8,487 nucleotides of DNA, from positions 1 through 8,487 of the forward strand of contig JAESRD010000144.1 of NCBI GenBank assembly GCA_016764835.1, given 5' to 3'. The DNA is from Paracoccaceae bacterium (GTDB lineage Bacteria > Pseudomonadota > Alphaproteobacteria > Rhodobacterales > Rhodobacteraceae). Position numbers and translations under genes: made by a program. The notes beneath the pieces are model-generated. The model saw nothing but the letters and a program-made list of their open reading frames with translations. It did no database searches and was not told the DNA's origin. Below are positions 1-6,931 of the stretch, one piece after another; the first letter of the stretch is position 1, and each line of letters opens with the position of its first letter.

Positions 1-285
1 CTGCTTGGCGGGCGCGGCGGTAATATGCTGGCCTTTGAGCTGCATGGTGGCCGCGCGGCGGCAAACACGTTTGCCCGCGCCGCATCTGGCATCTCTTTTG
101 CGCCGACATTGGGCGATGTTGGCACAACTTTGTCACATCCTGCTTCGTCATCTCACCGCGCACTTAGCCCGCAAGAACGAGAAAAACTGAATATTAGCGA
201 AGGTTTCTTTCGTATTTCAGCCGGTGTTGAGCCGACGGATGCCTTGGTAGATGTGCTGAAAAAAGCAGCAAAATCTGCTGAGTAG
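1..285 (+). CDS. Cys/Met-metabolism PLP-dependent enzyme, C-terminal part (5' end outside window)
   Basis: The reading frame is open from base 1 and ends at TAG 283-285, giving the last 94 residues. The pattern fits the C-terminal end of the trans-sulfuration family (cystathionine gamma-synthase/lyase, O-acetylhomoserine sulfhydrylase, methionine gamma-lyase). It has a Gly-rich GGRGGN start, a small-domain FEL strand, the TLGDVGTTLSHPA block, an SHRALSPQER segment and the closing FFRISAGVE motif. In this family the Arg of that last motif (residue 71 here) holds the substrate carboxylate. These enzymes are cytoplasmic and act on sulfur amino acids. The PLP lysine and the residues that separate family members lie outside the window, so the exact reaction cannot be named. 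The gene converges on the small - strand gene that ends at 401. I see no clear terminator in the 115 bases between them. The internal ATG at 25 is not a start, because family similarity continues upstream of it. Confidence 0.85.
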   Translation: MLGGRGGNMLAFELHGGRAAANTFARAASGISFAPTLGDVGTTLSHPASSSHRALSPQEREKLNISEGFFRISAGVEPTDALVDVLKKAAKSAE

Positions 286-400
286 GCAACAGAATTGTGT
301 TTTTCGAACATTCTATTTACAACTTAGAATTGCATTTCTGCCCGGCCGCACACCAAATGCAGTCATGCTGCCGTAAAGTGTGACCAAAATATTTGGATAA

Positions 401-838
401 CTACTGGTTGGTAGATTCGGTTGGCGGCGCGATTTGGAACAAATCAAAGTCGAGATCTGGTGCAACCGAGCGCACTTCTGCACGAATGACTTGCGGGTTT
501 GGCAAGGTTTCCGACAGCGCACGGTAGCGGCCAGTATAGCCAGTCTCGGCCAGTTTTGCCGCCACATCAAGCGCATCAAATGCTGGGCACATCAGGGCTG
601 AAATAACGATTTCCGGCTTGATTTCCTCAATAAGCGCAGGCGTTAGCTCTGATAACCCGGCAAACCGCAAACCCGGCAGAACAGGCATTTTGCGGCCTTC
701 GCCAAGCCAGCGCTGAAGGTCGCCGACGACAAGCATCGCCTGTGCCCCGTCTTTGTCACTGCCTCCAAGCAGAGCACTTACCTCCGAAGAAGGTTTGTCG
801 CTCTGAGGATTTGACACATTGTCGCCGGTATCTATCAA
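401..838 (-). CDS. Uncharacterised conserved-looking protein, 145 aa, divergent from phoR
   Basis: I do not recognise a named family. The protein has no signal peptide or membrane segment. Residues 1-30 are polar and look disordered. Residues 59-133 look like a folded, conserved core: GLSELTPALIEEIKPEIVIS, then MCPAFDALDVAAKL, then GYTGRYRAL, then LPNPQVIRAEVRSVAPDLDFDL. I associate this pattern with small hypothetical proteins of Rhodobacterales (from memory, not searched). The middle part (KPEIVISALMCPAFDALDVA) has the rhythm of a response-regulator receiver domain (PDxVLxDxxMPxxDGLELA), but the phospho-acceptor Asp position is Ser or Ala. A degenerate receiver-like fold is therefore possible but unproven. 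The start is taken as TTG at 838: an AGGGA lies 6 bases upstream and an in-frame TAG lies just beyond it. GTG at 817 is an alternative without a visible Shine-Dalgarno. It shares a short divergent intergenic region with phoR. Confidence 0.7.
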   Translation of the reverse strand: MIDTGDNVSNPQSDKPSSEVSALLGGSDKDGAQAMLVVGDLQRWLGEGRKMPVLPGLRFAGLSELTPALIEEIKPEIVISALMCPAFDALDVAAKLAETGYTGRYRALSETLPNPQVIRAEVRSVAPDLDFDLFQIAPPTESTNQ

Positions 839-844
839 GTTCTA

Positions 845-849
845 TCCCT
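845..849 (-). promoter_or_regulatory. Shine-Dalgarno supporting a TTG start for the 401-838 gene
   Basis: Read on the - strand, AGGGA is followed by six bases and then TTG at 838-836. An in-frame TAG overlaps this site, so the frame cannot extend further upstream. This spacing is what favours TTG over the later GTG at 817. Confidence 0.45.
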
Positions 850-953
850 GTGGTTGGAACTCAATCTTAGGGCGATACCTTGGTGTTTTTAAAGTGCAAA
901 AATTCAAGAAGTGAGTATTTGTCTCTGCGCCAGAATCATTTAGAGCAGTGCAA

Positions 954-2027
954 ATGACATTTGGCCCACCATCTTCCCTGCTTAACGCTTTGCCTAACCC
1001 GGCAATGATCATCGGGCCGCAAGAACGGGTCTTGGCGATTAACCAACCGGCGATCAAGCTGTTTGGCACTGATGGCACTGACCGTCATTACATAACCGCC
1101 CTGCGCCAACCGGCCCTTTTGGATGCGGTAGAACAGGTACTGGCAAAGGGGCGCGTACAGCGCAGCCGCTACCTTGCCAGCGAGGCAGGGCGTGACACAA
1201 CATGGCAGGTGCATCTGGCGCCGGTGTCACTGGCTGATGGCGCCGGGGTGATGCTGAGTTTTGAAGACATCACTGCCGTTGAAGAAGCCGGGGCCATGCG
1301 CCGCGACTTTGTTGCCAATGTCAGCCATGAGCTGCGGACCCCACTGACGGCTCTGCTGGGATTTATCGAAACCATGCGCGGCCCGGCCAAGACTGATCTG
1401 GCGGCACATGCCCGTTTCTTGGCGATTATGGCGCATGAGGCCGGGCGGATGGAACGGTTGGTTGATGACCTGCTCTCGCTCAGTCTGGTTGAGGAAAATG
1501 AGCGGGTGCGGCCGCAAGATCAGGTTGATATTTCGGCACTGATAGCGGCGGTGGTCAGCGCATTAGAGCCGGTTGCGCGCAAGTCTGAGATCACGCTTGA
1601 GCTGGAGCTTGCAGCGCCTGGCGTAATGATCGTTGGCGACGCAGAGCAGCTGCGGCAGGTGCTGAGCAACCTTATTGAGAATGCGGTAAAATACAGCAGT
1701 CTTGGATCTGGGGCTACGTCTGGATCTGGGGCAGGCCGGGTCACGGTGCGGCTCAGCGCTCCGGCAATTGAGCCCAGCCTGCGGGTTGATGCTGTGCGCA
1801 TATGCGTGGTCGATTACGGCGAAGGCATTGCCCTGCATCACATATCGCGCCTGACGGAGCGGTTCTACCGGGTTGATAGCCACCGTTCACGCAAGATTGG
1901 CGGCACCGGGCTTGGCTTAGCCATTGTAAAACATATCATAAACCGTCATCGCGGCAGGCTTCAGATCAGCAGCACTATCGGCGAAGGTAGCACATTTCGG
2001 GTAATATTGCCGGTCTCGGTCAGCTGA
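954..2027 (+). CDS. phoR: Phosphate-regulon sensor histidine kinase PhoR, soluble PAS-HisKA-HATPase form
   Basis: PhoR autophosphorylates on His and transfers the phosphate to PhoB when phosphate is scarce. With the start at ATG 954 the protein has 357 residues. A PAS domain occupies roughly residues 6-108 (LLNALPNPAMIIG to LSFEDITAVE). The HisKA dimerisation domain follows, with VSHELRTPL and phospho-acceptor His125. The HATPase domain has the N box (N239, N243 in NLIENAVKY), the G1 box DYGEGI (287-292), an F box around RFYRVD and the G2 box GGTGLGLAIVK. There is no hydrophobic segment long enough to cross the membrane, unlike E. coli PhoR. I know this form from Rhodobacterales, and it implies that signalling comes through PhoU and the Pst complex. 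A Gly/Ser-rich insert after the N box arises from an 18-bp duplication. The GTG at 948 is an alternative start, but AGAG at 942-945 is better spaced for 954. Its position upstream of the Pho box separates it from the pst operon. Confidence 0.93.
   Translation: MTFGPPSSLLNALPNPAMIIGPQERVLAINQPAIKLFGTDGTDRHYITALRQPALLDAVEQVLAKGRVQRSRYLASEAGRDTTWQVHLAPVSLADGAGVMLSFEDITAVEEAGAMRRDFVANVSHELRTPLTALLGFIETMRGPAKTDLAAHARFLAIMAHEAGRMERLVDDLLSLSLVEENERVRPQDQVDISALIAAVVSALEPVARKSEITLELELAAPGVMIVGDAEQLRQVLSNLIENAVKYSSLGSGATSGSGAGRVTVRLSAPAIEPSLRVDAVRICVVDYGEGIALHHISRLTERFYRVDSHRSRKIGGTGLGLAIVKHIINRHRGRLQISSTIGEGSTFRVILPVSVS
1703..1738 (+). repeat. Imperfect 18-bp in-frame tandem duplication within phoR
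   Basis: TGGATCTGGGGC occurs at 1703-1714 and again at 1721-1732, 18 bases (6 codons) apart. The remaining 6 bases of each unit differ. It encodes the GSGATSGSGA-like linker between the N box and the next beta strand of the PhoR ATPase domain. It looks like a slippage duplication in a loop tolerant of insertion. Confidence 0.7.
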
Positions 2028-2090
2028 ATACCCTATGCCGGGGGCGGTTTTATAGGCGCCAAAGGCGAATAATTTTCGTCCAAAACCTAT

Positions 2091-2123
2091 AATGTCACAT
2101 TAGTTTTACACAGCCGTCACAAA
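2091..2123 (+). promoter_or_regulatory. Pho box: three PhoB-binding repeats in 11-bp register upstream of pstS
   Basis: TGTCACA at 2093-2099, TTTTACA at 2104-2110 and CGTCACA at 2115-2121 are spaced exactly 11 bases apart with 4-base spacers. This matches the known Pho box architecture (7-bp TGTCA-type half repeats, one helical turn apart). The outer two units are strong and the middle one is degenerate in its first part but keeps the ACA end. The site lies about 100 bases before the pstS start. I see no convincing -10 hexamer downstream, which is common for PhoB-activated promoters. PhoB is encoded at the end of the same operon, so positive autoregulation is expected. Confidence 0.85.
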
Positions 2124-2155
2124 AGGTTTTTGGCAGGTTCCTACCAGAACGTTAA

Positions 2156-2176
2156 GGCCGCTGATGAAATGCGGCC
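2156..2176 (+). other. GC-rich hairpin in the pstS leader
   Basis: GGCCGC (2156-2161) and GCGGCC (2171-2176) form a perfect 6-bp stem around a 9-base loop. No T run follows, so it is not an intrinsic terminator. It sits between the Pho box and the Shine-Dalgarno, so it would lie in the 5' untranslated RNA, where it could stabilise the transcript. Its function is inferred only. Confidence 0.45.
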
Positions 2177-2207
2177 CGAAGTCTGACTACCCAGACGCCT
2201 GACTACT

Positions 2208-2213
2208 AGGAGA
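2208..2213 (+). promoter_or_regulatory. Strong Shine-Dalgarno of pstS
   Basis: AGGAGA lies six bases before the pstS ATG and is the strongest ribosome-binding site in the operon by eye, together with those of phoU and phoB. Just upstream, CTGACTAC is repeated at 2183-2190 and 2200-2207. Confidence 0.75.
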
Positions 2214-2219
2214 AGTAAT

Positions 2220-3248
2220 ATGTCTTTTGTCAAAGTGGCCGCCTCGACGTTGGTGCTTTCCTCATTCGCGAGCGGCCTTGCTGCACGCGACAATGTTCAG
2301 ATCGCTGGCTCGTCAACTGTGCTGCCATATGCCTCAATCGTCGCCGAGTATTTTGGCGAGAATTTTGACTTCCCAACACCGGCTGTTGAATCGGGTGGCT
2401 CGTCGGCAGGGCTGGCGCGGTTCTGCGAAGGCATCGGCGAAAACATGATCGACATCGCCAATGCGTCCCGGGCGATCAAGGCGACTGAGATTGCTGTTTG
2501 CGCCGCCAACGGCGTGACCGAGATCATCGAAGTTCGGATCGGTTATGACGGCATTGTCTTCGCCTCTGACCTGAACGGCCCGTCCTTTGCCTTCACCCCG
2601 TCGCATTGGTTTAACGCGCTGTCGCCGCAGGTGATGGTCGGCGGCGCATTGGTCGATAACCCATATACAAACTGGTCGCAGATTGATCCTGACCTGCCTG
2701 ACCAGGAGATTGCCGCCTTCATTCCGGGCACCAAACACGGCACCCGCGAAGTGTTCGAAGACAAGGTGCTGACGAACGGCTGTGAGGCCACTGGCGCCCT
2801 GGACGCGCTGATCGCTGAACTGGGTGAGGATGCTGGCGAGGACGCCTGCATCGCTGTGCGCACTGACGGTGTCTCTATCGACATTGACGGCGACTATACC
2901 GAGACGCTGGCCCGCGTTGACGCCAACCCAAATGGCATTGGTGTCTTTGGTCTGGCATTTTATGAGAACAACACTGATCGGCTACAAACGGCCACCATGT
3001 CTGGCATTGAGCCAAATGTGGAAACAATATCAACCGGTACCTACCCGGTCTCTCGGCCTTTGTTCTTCTATATCAAGGCGGCACATATCGGCGTGATCCC
3101 CGGTCTTAAAGAATATGCCGAATTCTTTATCTCTGATGATATGGCCGGCGAAGATGGCCCCTTGGCCGAATACGGGCTGGTCTCCGATCCGGCGCTGGAA
3201 GAAACCCAGATGATCGTCGCCGACGAAATCATCATGACCGACATGTAA
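2220..3248 (+). CDS. pstS: Periplasmic phosphate-binding protein PstS
   Basis: PstS captures phosphate in the periplasm and delivers it to the PstCA channel. The 342-residue product starts with a probable Sec signal peptide (about 1-22; hydrophobic ASTLVLSSFASGL, likely cleavage after AA before RDNVQ). The mature part has the PstS ligand motifs: AGSSTVLP (29-36), ESGGSSAGLARF (57-68), NASRAI (81-86), Asp110, and the PGTKHGTREVF loop (169-179), which supplies Thr/Gly/Arg contacts in this family. Four cysteines (69, 94, 188, 210) are present, an even number that would allow two disulfides in the periplasm. The mature protein is very rich in Asp and Glu, as is common in marine bacteria. AGGAGA at 2208-2213, six bases before ATG, fixes the start. 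It is the first gene after the Pho box, and a strong hairpin follows it, so it is expected to be the most abundant product of the operon. Confidence 0.95.
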   Translation: MSFVKVAASTLVLSSFASGLAARDNVQIAGSSTVLPYASIVAEYFGENFDFPTPAVESGGSSAGLARFCEGIGENMIDIANASRAIKATEIAVCAANGVTEIIEVRIGYDGIVFASDLNGPSFAFTPSHWFNALSPQVMVGGALVDNPYTNWSQIDPDLPDQEIAAFIPGTKHGTREVFEDKVLTNGCEATGALDALIAELGEDAGEDACIAVRTDGVSIDIDGDYTETLARVDANPNGIGVFGLAFYENNTDRLQTATMSGIEPNVETISTGTYPVSRPLFFYIKAAHIGVIPGLKEYAEFFISDDMAGEDGPLAEYGLVSDPALEETQMIVADEIIMTDM

Positions 3249-3255
3249 CTGCTTT

Positions 3256-3296
3256 TGCCGGGGGGCGGTCTGCTGCCCCCCGGCATTTCACTTTTA
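3256..3296 (+). terminator. Intercistronic hairpin (partial terminator or mRNA stabiliser) between pstS and pstC
   Basis: TGCCGGGGGGC (3256-3266) and GCCCCCCGGCA (3275-3285) form a perfect 11-bp stem around an 8-base loop. TTTCACTTTT follows, so it resembles an intrinsic terminator with an interrupted T tract. It starts eight bases after the pstS stop codon and ends about 30 bases before pstC. In an operon where the binding protein is needed in excess, such a hairpin usually lets only part of the transcripts continue, or protects the upstream message from 3' decay. Confidence 0.8.
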
Positions 3297-3314
3297 GCTT
3301 ACGATAGGCGCGCA

Positions 3315-4787
3315 ATGTCTGCTTTCTGGCTTCTTGTTATCCTTCTTGTCTTATCCGCTCTGGGCTTTGTACTTGGCCGCCGCCATGCCTTGGCGCAGGT
3401 TGCGGGCAATCAGCGGTTGCTGCACTCACAGCCGTTGTTTTATGGCTGGCACGTGGCGCTGCTGGCGCTGGTGCCATCTGTGCTTTTGCTTGGGTTTTGG
3501 CTGGTGGCGCAGCCGCTGCTTGTCAACCGGGCGGTGCAGCCGATGATGACCAGCATGGCTGAGATCGGCAGCGGCGCAATGGGGCTGGCCATGTCAGATG
3601 TGCACCGGGTCGCCACTGGCCTTGATCTGGCCATTGGCGGCGGCGCGCTGAGCGGCGATGCAGCACTACAGCTTAACACCCAAGACACAGATATCCGCGC
3701 GCTACTCGCCGAGCACGGCACTGCCGTTGGCACAGATGTATCACCCGAGACGCTGGCCGCCGCGCAACGCTACCGGGCGCTGAACGCGCGTGGCGCGGCG
3801 CTGATGACGCTGCTTTGCCTTGGCCTCGCACTTGCCGGGGGCGCACTGGCGCTGGCCCGTACCAAGCCAGAGTTTCGCGCGCGCAATCTGGTGGAGCAGG
3901 GCGTCAAAATGTTGCTCATCGCCGCCGCCATGGTGGCGATCCTGACCACGCTTGGCATTATCCTATCGCTGATATTCAACACGTTGAAATTCTTTGGCCT
4001 TTACGCGGCTTCCGATTTCTTCCTCGGCACGGTTTGGAGCCCCAGCTTTGGTGGCGGCTCGCAGCTTGGGATTATGCCACTGATCTGGGGCACGCTGTAT
4101 ATCTCGACCATTGCTCTGGCCGTGGCCGTACCAATCGGGCTGTTCGCCGCAATCTATCTGTCCGAATATGCAGGCCCCAAAATGCGCGCCTTTGCCAAGC
4201 CAATGCTCGAAGTTTTGGCCGGTATTCCGACAATCGTCTACGGTCTCTTCGCGCTGCTGACTGTCGGGCCAATGCTGGTTTCGTTCTTTGGTGATGGCGG
4301 CACATTGGGGGTCGAATGGATGCGCGGCGGCACCGCCGTTATGACCGCGGGGCTGGTCATGGGCATCATGCTGATCCCGTTCGTCTCGTCACTGTCAGAT
4401 GACATTATCAACGCCGTGCCGCAGAGCCTGCGTGACGGCTCCTATGCGCTCGGCTCGACCAAGTCTGAGACCATCAAACAAGTTGTGCTACCCGCGGCCT
4501 TGCCCGGTATTGTTGGGGCGATCTTGCTGGCTGCAAGCAGGGCAATTGGCGAGACCATGATCGTGGTCATGGGGGCAGGGGCCGCGGCCCGGCTGTCGAT
4601 GAACCCCTTCGACGCCATGACCACCGTGACCGCCAAGATCGTCAGCCAGCTGACTGGCGACGCTGATTTCTCATCTCCCGAGGCTTTGGTCGCCTTCTCG
4701 CTGGCGCTGACATTGTTTGCGCTGACGCTGGTACTTAACATCTTTGCCCTGTGGATCGTCCGCAAATATCGGGAACAATATGAATGA
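3315..4787 (+). CDS. pstC: Phosphate ABC transporter permease PstC, long form
   Basis: PstC is one of the two inner-membrane subunits of the PstSCAB importer. From ATG 3315 it has 490 residues, against about 320 in E. coli. The N-terminal extension (about residues 1-250) has membrane segments near 2-20, 45-67, 158-181 and 197-222. A polar segment of about 90 residues (68-157) sits between the second and third. This matches the extra N-terminal domain known in alphaproteobacterial PstC proteins (DUF3708 in Pfam, from memory). The permease core (about 255-485) has the cytoplasmic EAA-type loop SLRDGSYALGSTKSETIKQV (371-390), which docks on PstB, followed by LPAALPGIVGA and the SRAIGETMIV segment. 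The start is taken at 3315 (AGG 6 bases upstream). The open frame reaches back to TTG 3255, but that part lies in the hairpin and encodes no hydrophobic start. Its last four bases overlap pstA (ATGA), which suggests coupled translation. Confidence 0.92.
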   Translation: MSAFWLLVILLVLSALGFVLGRRHALAQVAGNQRLLHSQPLFYGWHVALLALVPSVLLLGFWLVAQPLLVNRAVQPMMTSMAEIGSGAMGLAMSDVHRVATGLDLAIGGGALSGDAALQLNTQDTDIRALLAEHGTAVGTDVSPETLAAAQRYRALNARGAALMTLLCLGLALAGGALALARTKPEFRARNLVEQGVKMLLIAAAMVAILTTLGIILSLIFNTLKFFGLYAASDFFLGTVWSPSFGGGSQLGIMPLIWGTLYISTIALAVAVPIGLFAAIYLSEYAGPKMRAFAKPMLEVLAGIPTIVYGLFALLTVGPMLVSFFGDGGTLGVEWMRGGTAVMTAGLVMGIMLIPFVSSLSDDIINAVPQSLRDGSYALGSTKSETIKQVVLPAALPGIVGAILLAASRAIGETMIVVMGAGAAARLSMNPFDAMTTVTAKIVSQLTGDADFSSPEALVAFSLALTLFALTLVLNIFALWIVRKYREQYE

Positions 4788-6109
4788 CTGATATCATCAA
4801 AACGTCACTTCTGGCGCCCGATGCCCGCACCCAACGCCGCAACGCGGCTGAGCACCGGTTTCGCATCTATGGCATGGTCGCCGTTGGGCTGGGCATGGTG
4901 TTTCTTGTGGCTTTGCTTTGGGCAATCGTCTCCAATGGCACCGGCGCCTTCACCCAAACCTATGTCACGCTCAACGTCCATCTTTTGGAAGAAAAGCTAG
5001 ACCCTGAAGGCACCCGAGACCCGGCTGAAATTGCCTCTGTGACCACCTTTGGTTATGGTGGGTTGATCGATGCGGCCATGGTTGGCCTTATTGAAGAACA
5101 AGGCATCCAAACCGACATTCGCCCCAAAAAACTCGACCAGATATTGTCGTCAGGTGCCGCGGCCCAAATCCGCCGTTTTGTGCTCGATCACCCTGAGATG
5201 ATCGGCCAGGATGTTGAGTTTCGGCTACTGGCCTCGTCGCGGGCTGATGGCTATCTAAAAGGTCGCGTCACCCGCGAAAGTCTGGCCCGCGACAAGAACA
5301 TGTCGCGGGAGCATCTCGACCTGCTCGACAATCTGATCGAGGCGGGCATTGTTGAACGTGTGTTCAATATGGCGTTTATTACCGGCGCTGATGCCTCGGA
5401 ATCGCGCCCCGAACAGGCCGGGATCGGCGTGTCGATGATCGGCTCGTTCTACATGATGCTGGTTGTGCTGCTTTGCGCTTTACCGCTCGGCGTCGCGGCC
5501 GCACTTTACCTCGAAGAATTCGCGCCAAAGAACTGGTTTACGGACATTTTGGAGGTCAATATCTCCAACCTTGCCGCCGTGCCGTCGATTGTCTTTGGCA
5601 TATTGGGGCTGGCGGCGTTCATCCAGTTTGCGCATTTGCCGCAATCGGCGCCGATCGTCGGCGGGCTGGTGCTGACGCTGATGACATTGCCACGGATAAT
5701 CATTCCGGCGCGGGCCGCTCTTGGCGCCGTGCCGCCATCAATCCGCGAGGCAGCATTGGGTGTGGGCGCATCACGCAACCAATGTGTGTTTCACCATGTC
5801 TTACCGCTGGCGATGCCCGGCATTTTGACCGGGATCATTATTGGCATGGCCCAGGCTCTGGGCGAAACCGCGCCGTTGTTGCTAATCGGCATGGTCGGCT
5901 TTATCGCCGCCAATCGGCCAGATGGCATTGCCTCTGGTCTGCTCGACCCAAACTCGGCCATGCCCGCCCAGATATACGAATGGGCAAAGCGCGCTGATCC
6001 GGCTTATATTGAACGGGCATGGGGCGGGATTATCGTCTTGCTTGTCTGTCTAATGGTGATGAATATTATCGCGGTGATCTTGCGCCGCCGCTTTGAACGC
6101 CGCTGGTAG
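4784..6109 (+). CDS. pstA: Phosphate ABC transporter permease PstA, long form
   Basis: PstA is the second membrane subunit of the phosphate importer and pairs with PstC. It has 441 residues, about 145 more than E. coli PstA. After a basic N-terminus comes a membrane segment (about 30-50), then a largely hydrophilic region (51-213) predicted to face the periplasm. It contains a charged helical stretch ending in an [24 protein letters not shown] segment. This corresponds to the N-terminal domain known in alphaproteobacterial PstA (DUF3333 in Pfam, from memory). The permease core follows (about 216-435), with [32 protein letters not shown], the EAA loop [20 protein letters not shown] (321-340), [14 protein letters not shown] and [10 protein letters not shown]. 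It ends in a basic RRRFERRW tail. Its ATG lies inside the end of pstC (ATGA at 4784-4787), so translation is probably coupled. pstB follows after 14 bases. Confidence 0.94.
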   Translation: MTDIIKTSLLAPDARTQRRNAAEHRFRIYGMVAVGLGMVFLVALLWAIVSNGTGAFTQTYVTLNVHLLEEKLDPEGTRDPAEIASVTTFGYGGLIDAAMVGLIEEQGIQTDIRPKKLDQILSSGAAAQIRRFVLDHPEMIGQDVEFRLLASSRADGYLKGRVTRESLARDKNMSREHLDLLDNLIEAGIVERVFNMAFITGADASESRPEQAGIGVSMIGSFYMMLVVLLCALPLGVAAALYLEEFAPKNWFTDILEVNISNLAAVPSIVFGILGLAAFIQFAHLPQSAPIVGGLVLTLMTLPRIIIPARAALGAVPPSIREAALGVGASRNQCVFHHVLPLAMPGILTGIIIGMAQALGETAPLLLIGMVGFIAANRPDGIASGLLDPNSAMPAQIYEWAKRADPAYIERAWGGIIVLLVCLMVMNIIAVILRRRFERRW

Positions 6110-6123
6110 GATTGGAATTCAAC

Positions 6124-6921
6124 ATGAACAATATGCGCATAACGGAAACCGCTGTGACAAAAAAACCCGCGAAAATTACTGCCAAAAATGTGCAGGTCTA
6201 TTATGGCGATAATCACGCCATCAAGGACGTGAATGTCGAAATTGAAGACAATACAGTCACCGCATTTATTGGCCCATCTGGCTGCGGCAAATCTACGTTT
6301 TTGCGCTGCATGAACCGGATGAATGACACGATTGCCATTTGCCGGGTTGAGGGCGATATCACCATTGATGGTGAGGACATTTATGACCCACGGGTGGACC
6401 CGGTGCAGCTGCGGGCCAAGGTCGGCATGGTGTTTCAAAAGCCCAACCCGTTCCCAAAGTCGATCTATGATAATGTGGCCTATGGTCCGCGTATTCACGG
6501 GTTGGCGGGCAACAAGGCTGAGCTTGATGAGATCGTTGAGAAAGCGTTGCGTCGGGGGGCTATATGGGACGAAGTCAAGGACCGGTTGGCAGCCCCCGGC
6601 ACCGGGCTTTCGGGTGGCCAACAGCAACGTCTGTGCATTGCGCGGGCCATTGCCACTGAGCCAGAAGTACTGCTGATGGATGAGCCATGCTCGGCGCTTG
6701 ACCCGATTGCCACCGCGCAAGTTGAAGAGCTGATCGACGAGTTGCGTGCCAGCTATAGTGTTGTAATCGTTACACACTCTATGCAGCAAGCCGCCCGCGT
6801 CAGCCAACGAACAGCGTTCTTCCATCTCGGCCATTTGGTCGAATTTGGCGACACGGCCAAGATTTTTACCAACCCTGAAGACCCGCGCACGGAAAGCTAT
6901 ATTTCCGGCCGGATCGGTTAA
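6124..6921 (+). CDS. pstB: Phosphate ABC transporter ATP-binding protein PstB
   Basis: PstB is the ATPase that drives phosphate import through PstCA, on the cytoplasmic face. The 265-residue protein is of normal family length and complete. Walker A is GPSGCGKST (50-58), the Q-loop glutamine is in [10 protein letters not shown] (Q105), the ABC signature is LSGGQQQR (162-169), Walker B is VLLMDEP (182-188) with catalytic Glu187, and the H-loop is His218 in VTHSMQQA. The KPNPFP motif after the Q-loop and the [12 protein letters not shown] block are typical of PstB rather than other ABC ATPases. ATG 6124 was chosen because GGA at 6114-6116 is well spaced. The frame opens earlier with TTG at 6112, but that codon is only two bases after the pstA stop and lacks room for a ribosome-binding site. 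ATG 6133 is also possible. phoU starts ten bases after its TAA. Confidence 0.97.
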   Translation: MNNMRITETAVTKKPAKITAKNVQVYYGDNHAIKDVNVEIEDNTVTAFIGPSGCGKSTFLRCMNRMNDTIAICRVEGDITIDGEDIYDPRVDPVQLRAKVGMVFQKPNPFPKSIYDNVAYGPRIHGLAGNKAELDEIVEKALRRGAIWDEVKDRLAAPGTGLSGGQQQRLCIARAIATEPEVLLMDEPCSALDPIATAQVEELIDELRASYSVVIVTHSMQQAARVSQRTAFFHLGHLVEFGDTAKIFTNPEDPRTESYISGRIG

Positions 6922-6931
6922 GGAGTACCGC

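Noticed and set aside
286..400. Possible bidirectional terminator between the two convergent genes
   Set aside because: No stem of useful length followed by a T tract could be found by eye on either strand.
838..861. AGTTC/GAACT inverted repeat in the divergent region before phoR
   Set aside because: Arms of 5 bp around a 14-base spacer are expected by chance, and no operator consensus fits.
2032..2056. Possible terminator after phoR (CCTAT ... ATAGG with inner CCG/CGG)
   Set aside because: The outer stem is only 5 bp with a large internal loop and the T run lies inside the stem, so it is too weak to call.
3255..3314. Upstream extension of pstC from a TTG codon
   Set aside because: It lies within the pstS-pstC hairpin, has no ribosome-binding site, and adds a non-hydrophobic, Pro/Gly-rich stretch not expected at a PstC N-terminus.
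6845..6931. Early ATG giving a longer PhoU
   Set aside because: It is inside pstB in another frame and lacks PhoU-like sequence. ATG 6932 has an ideal AGGAG.
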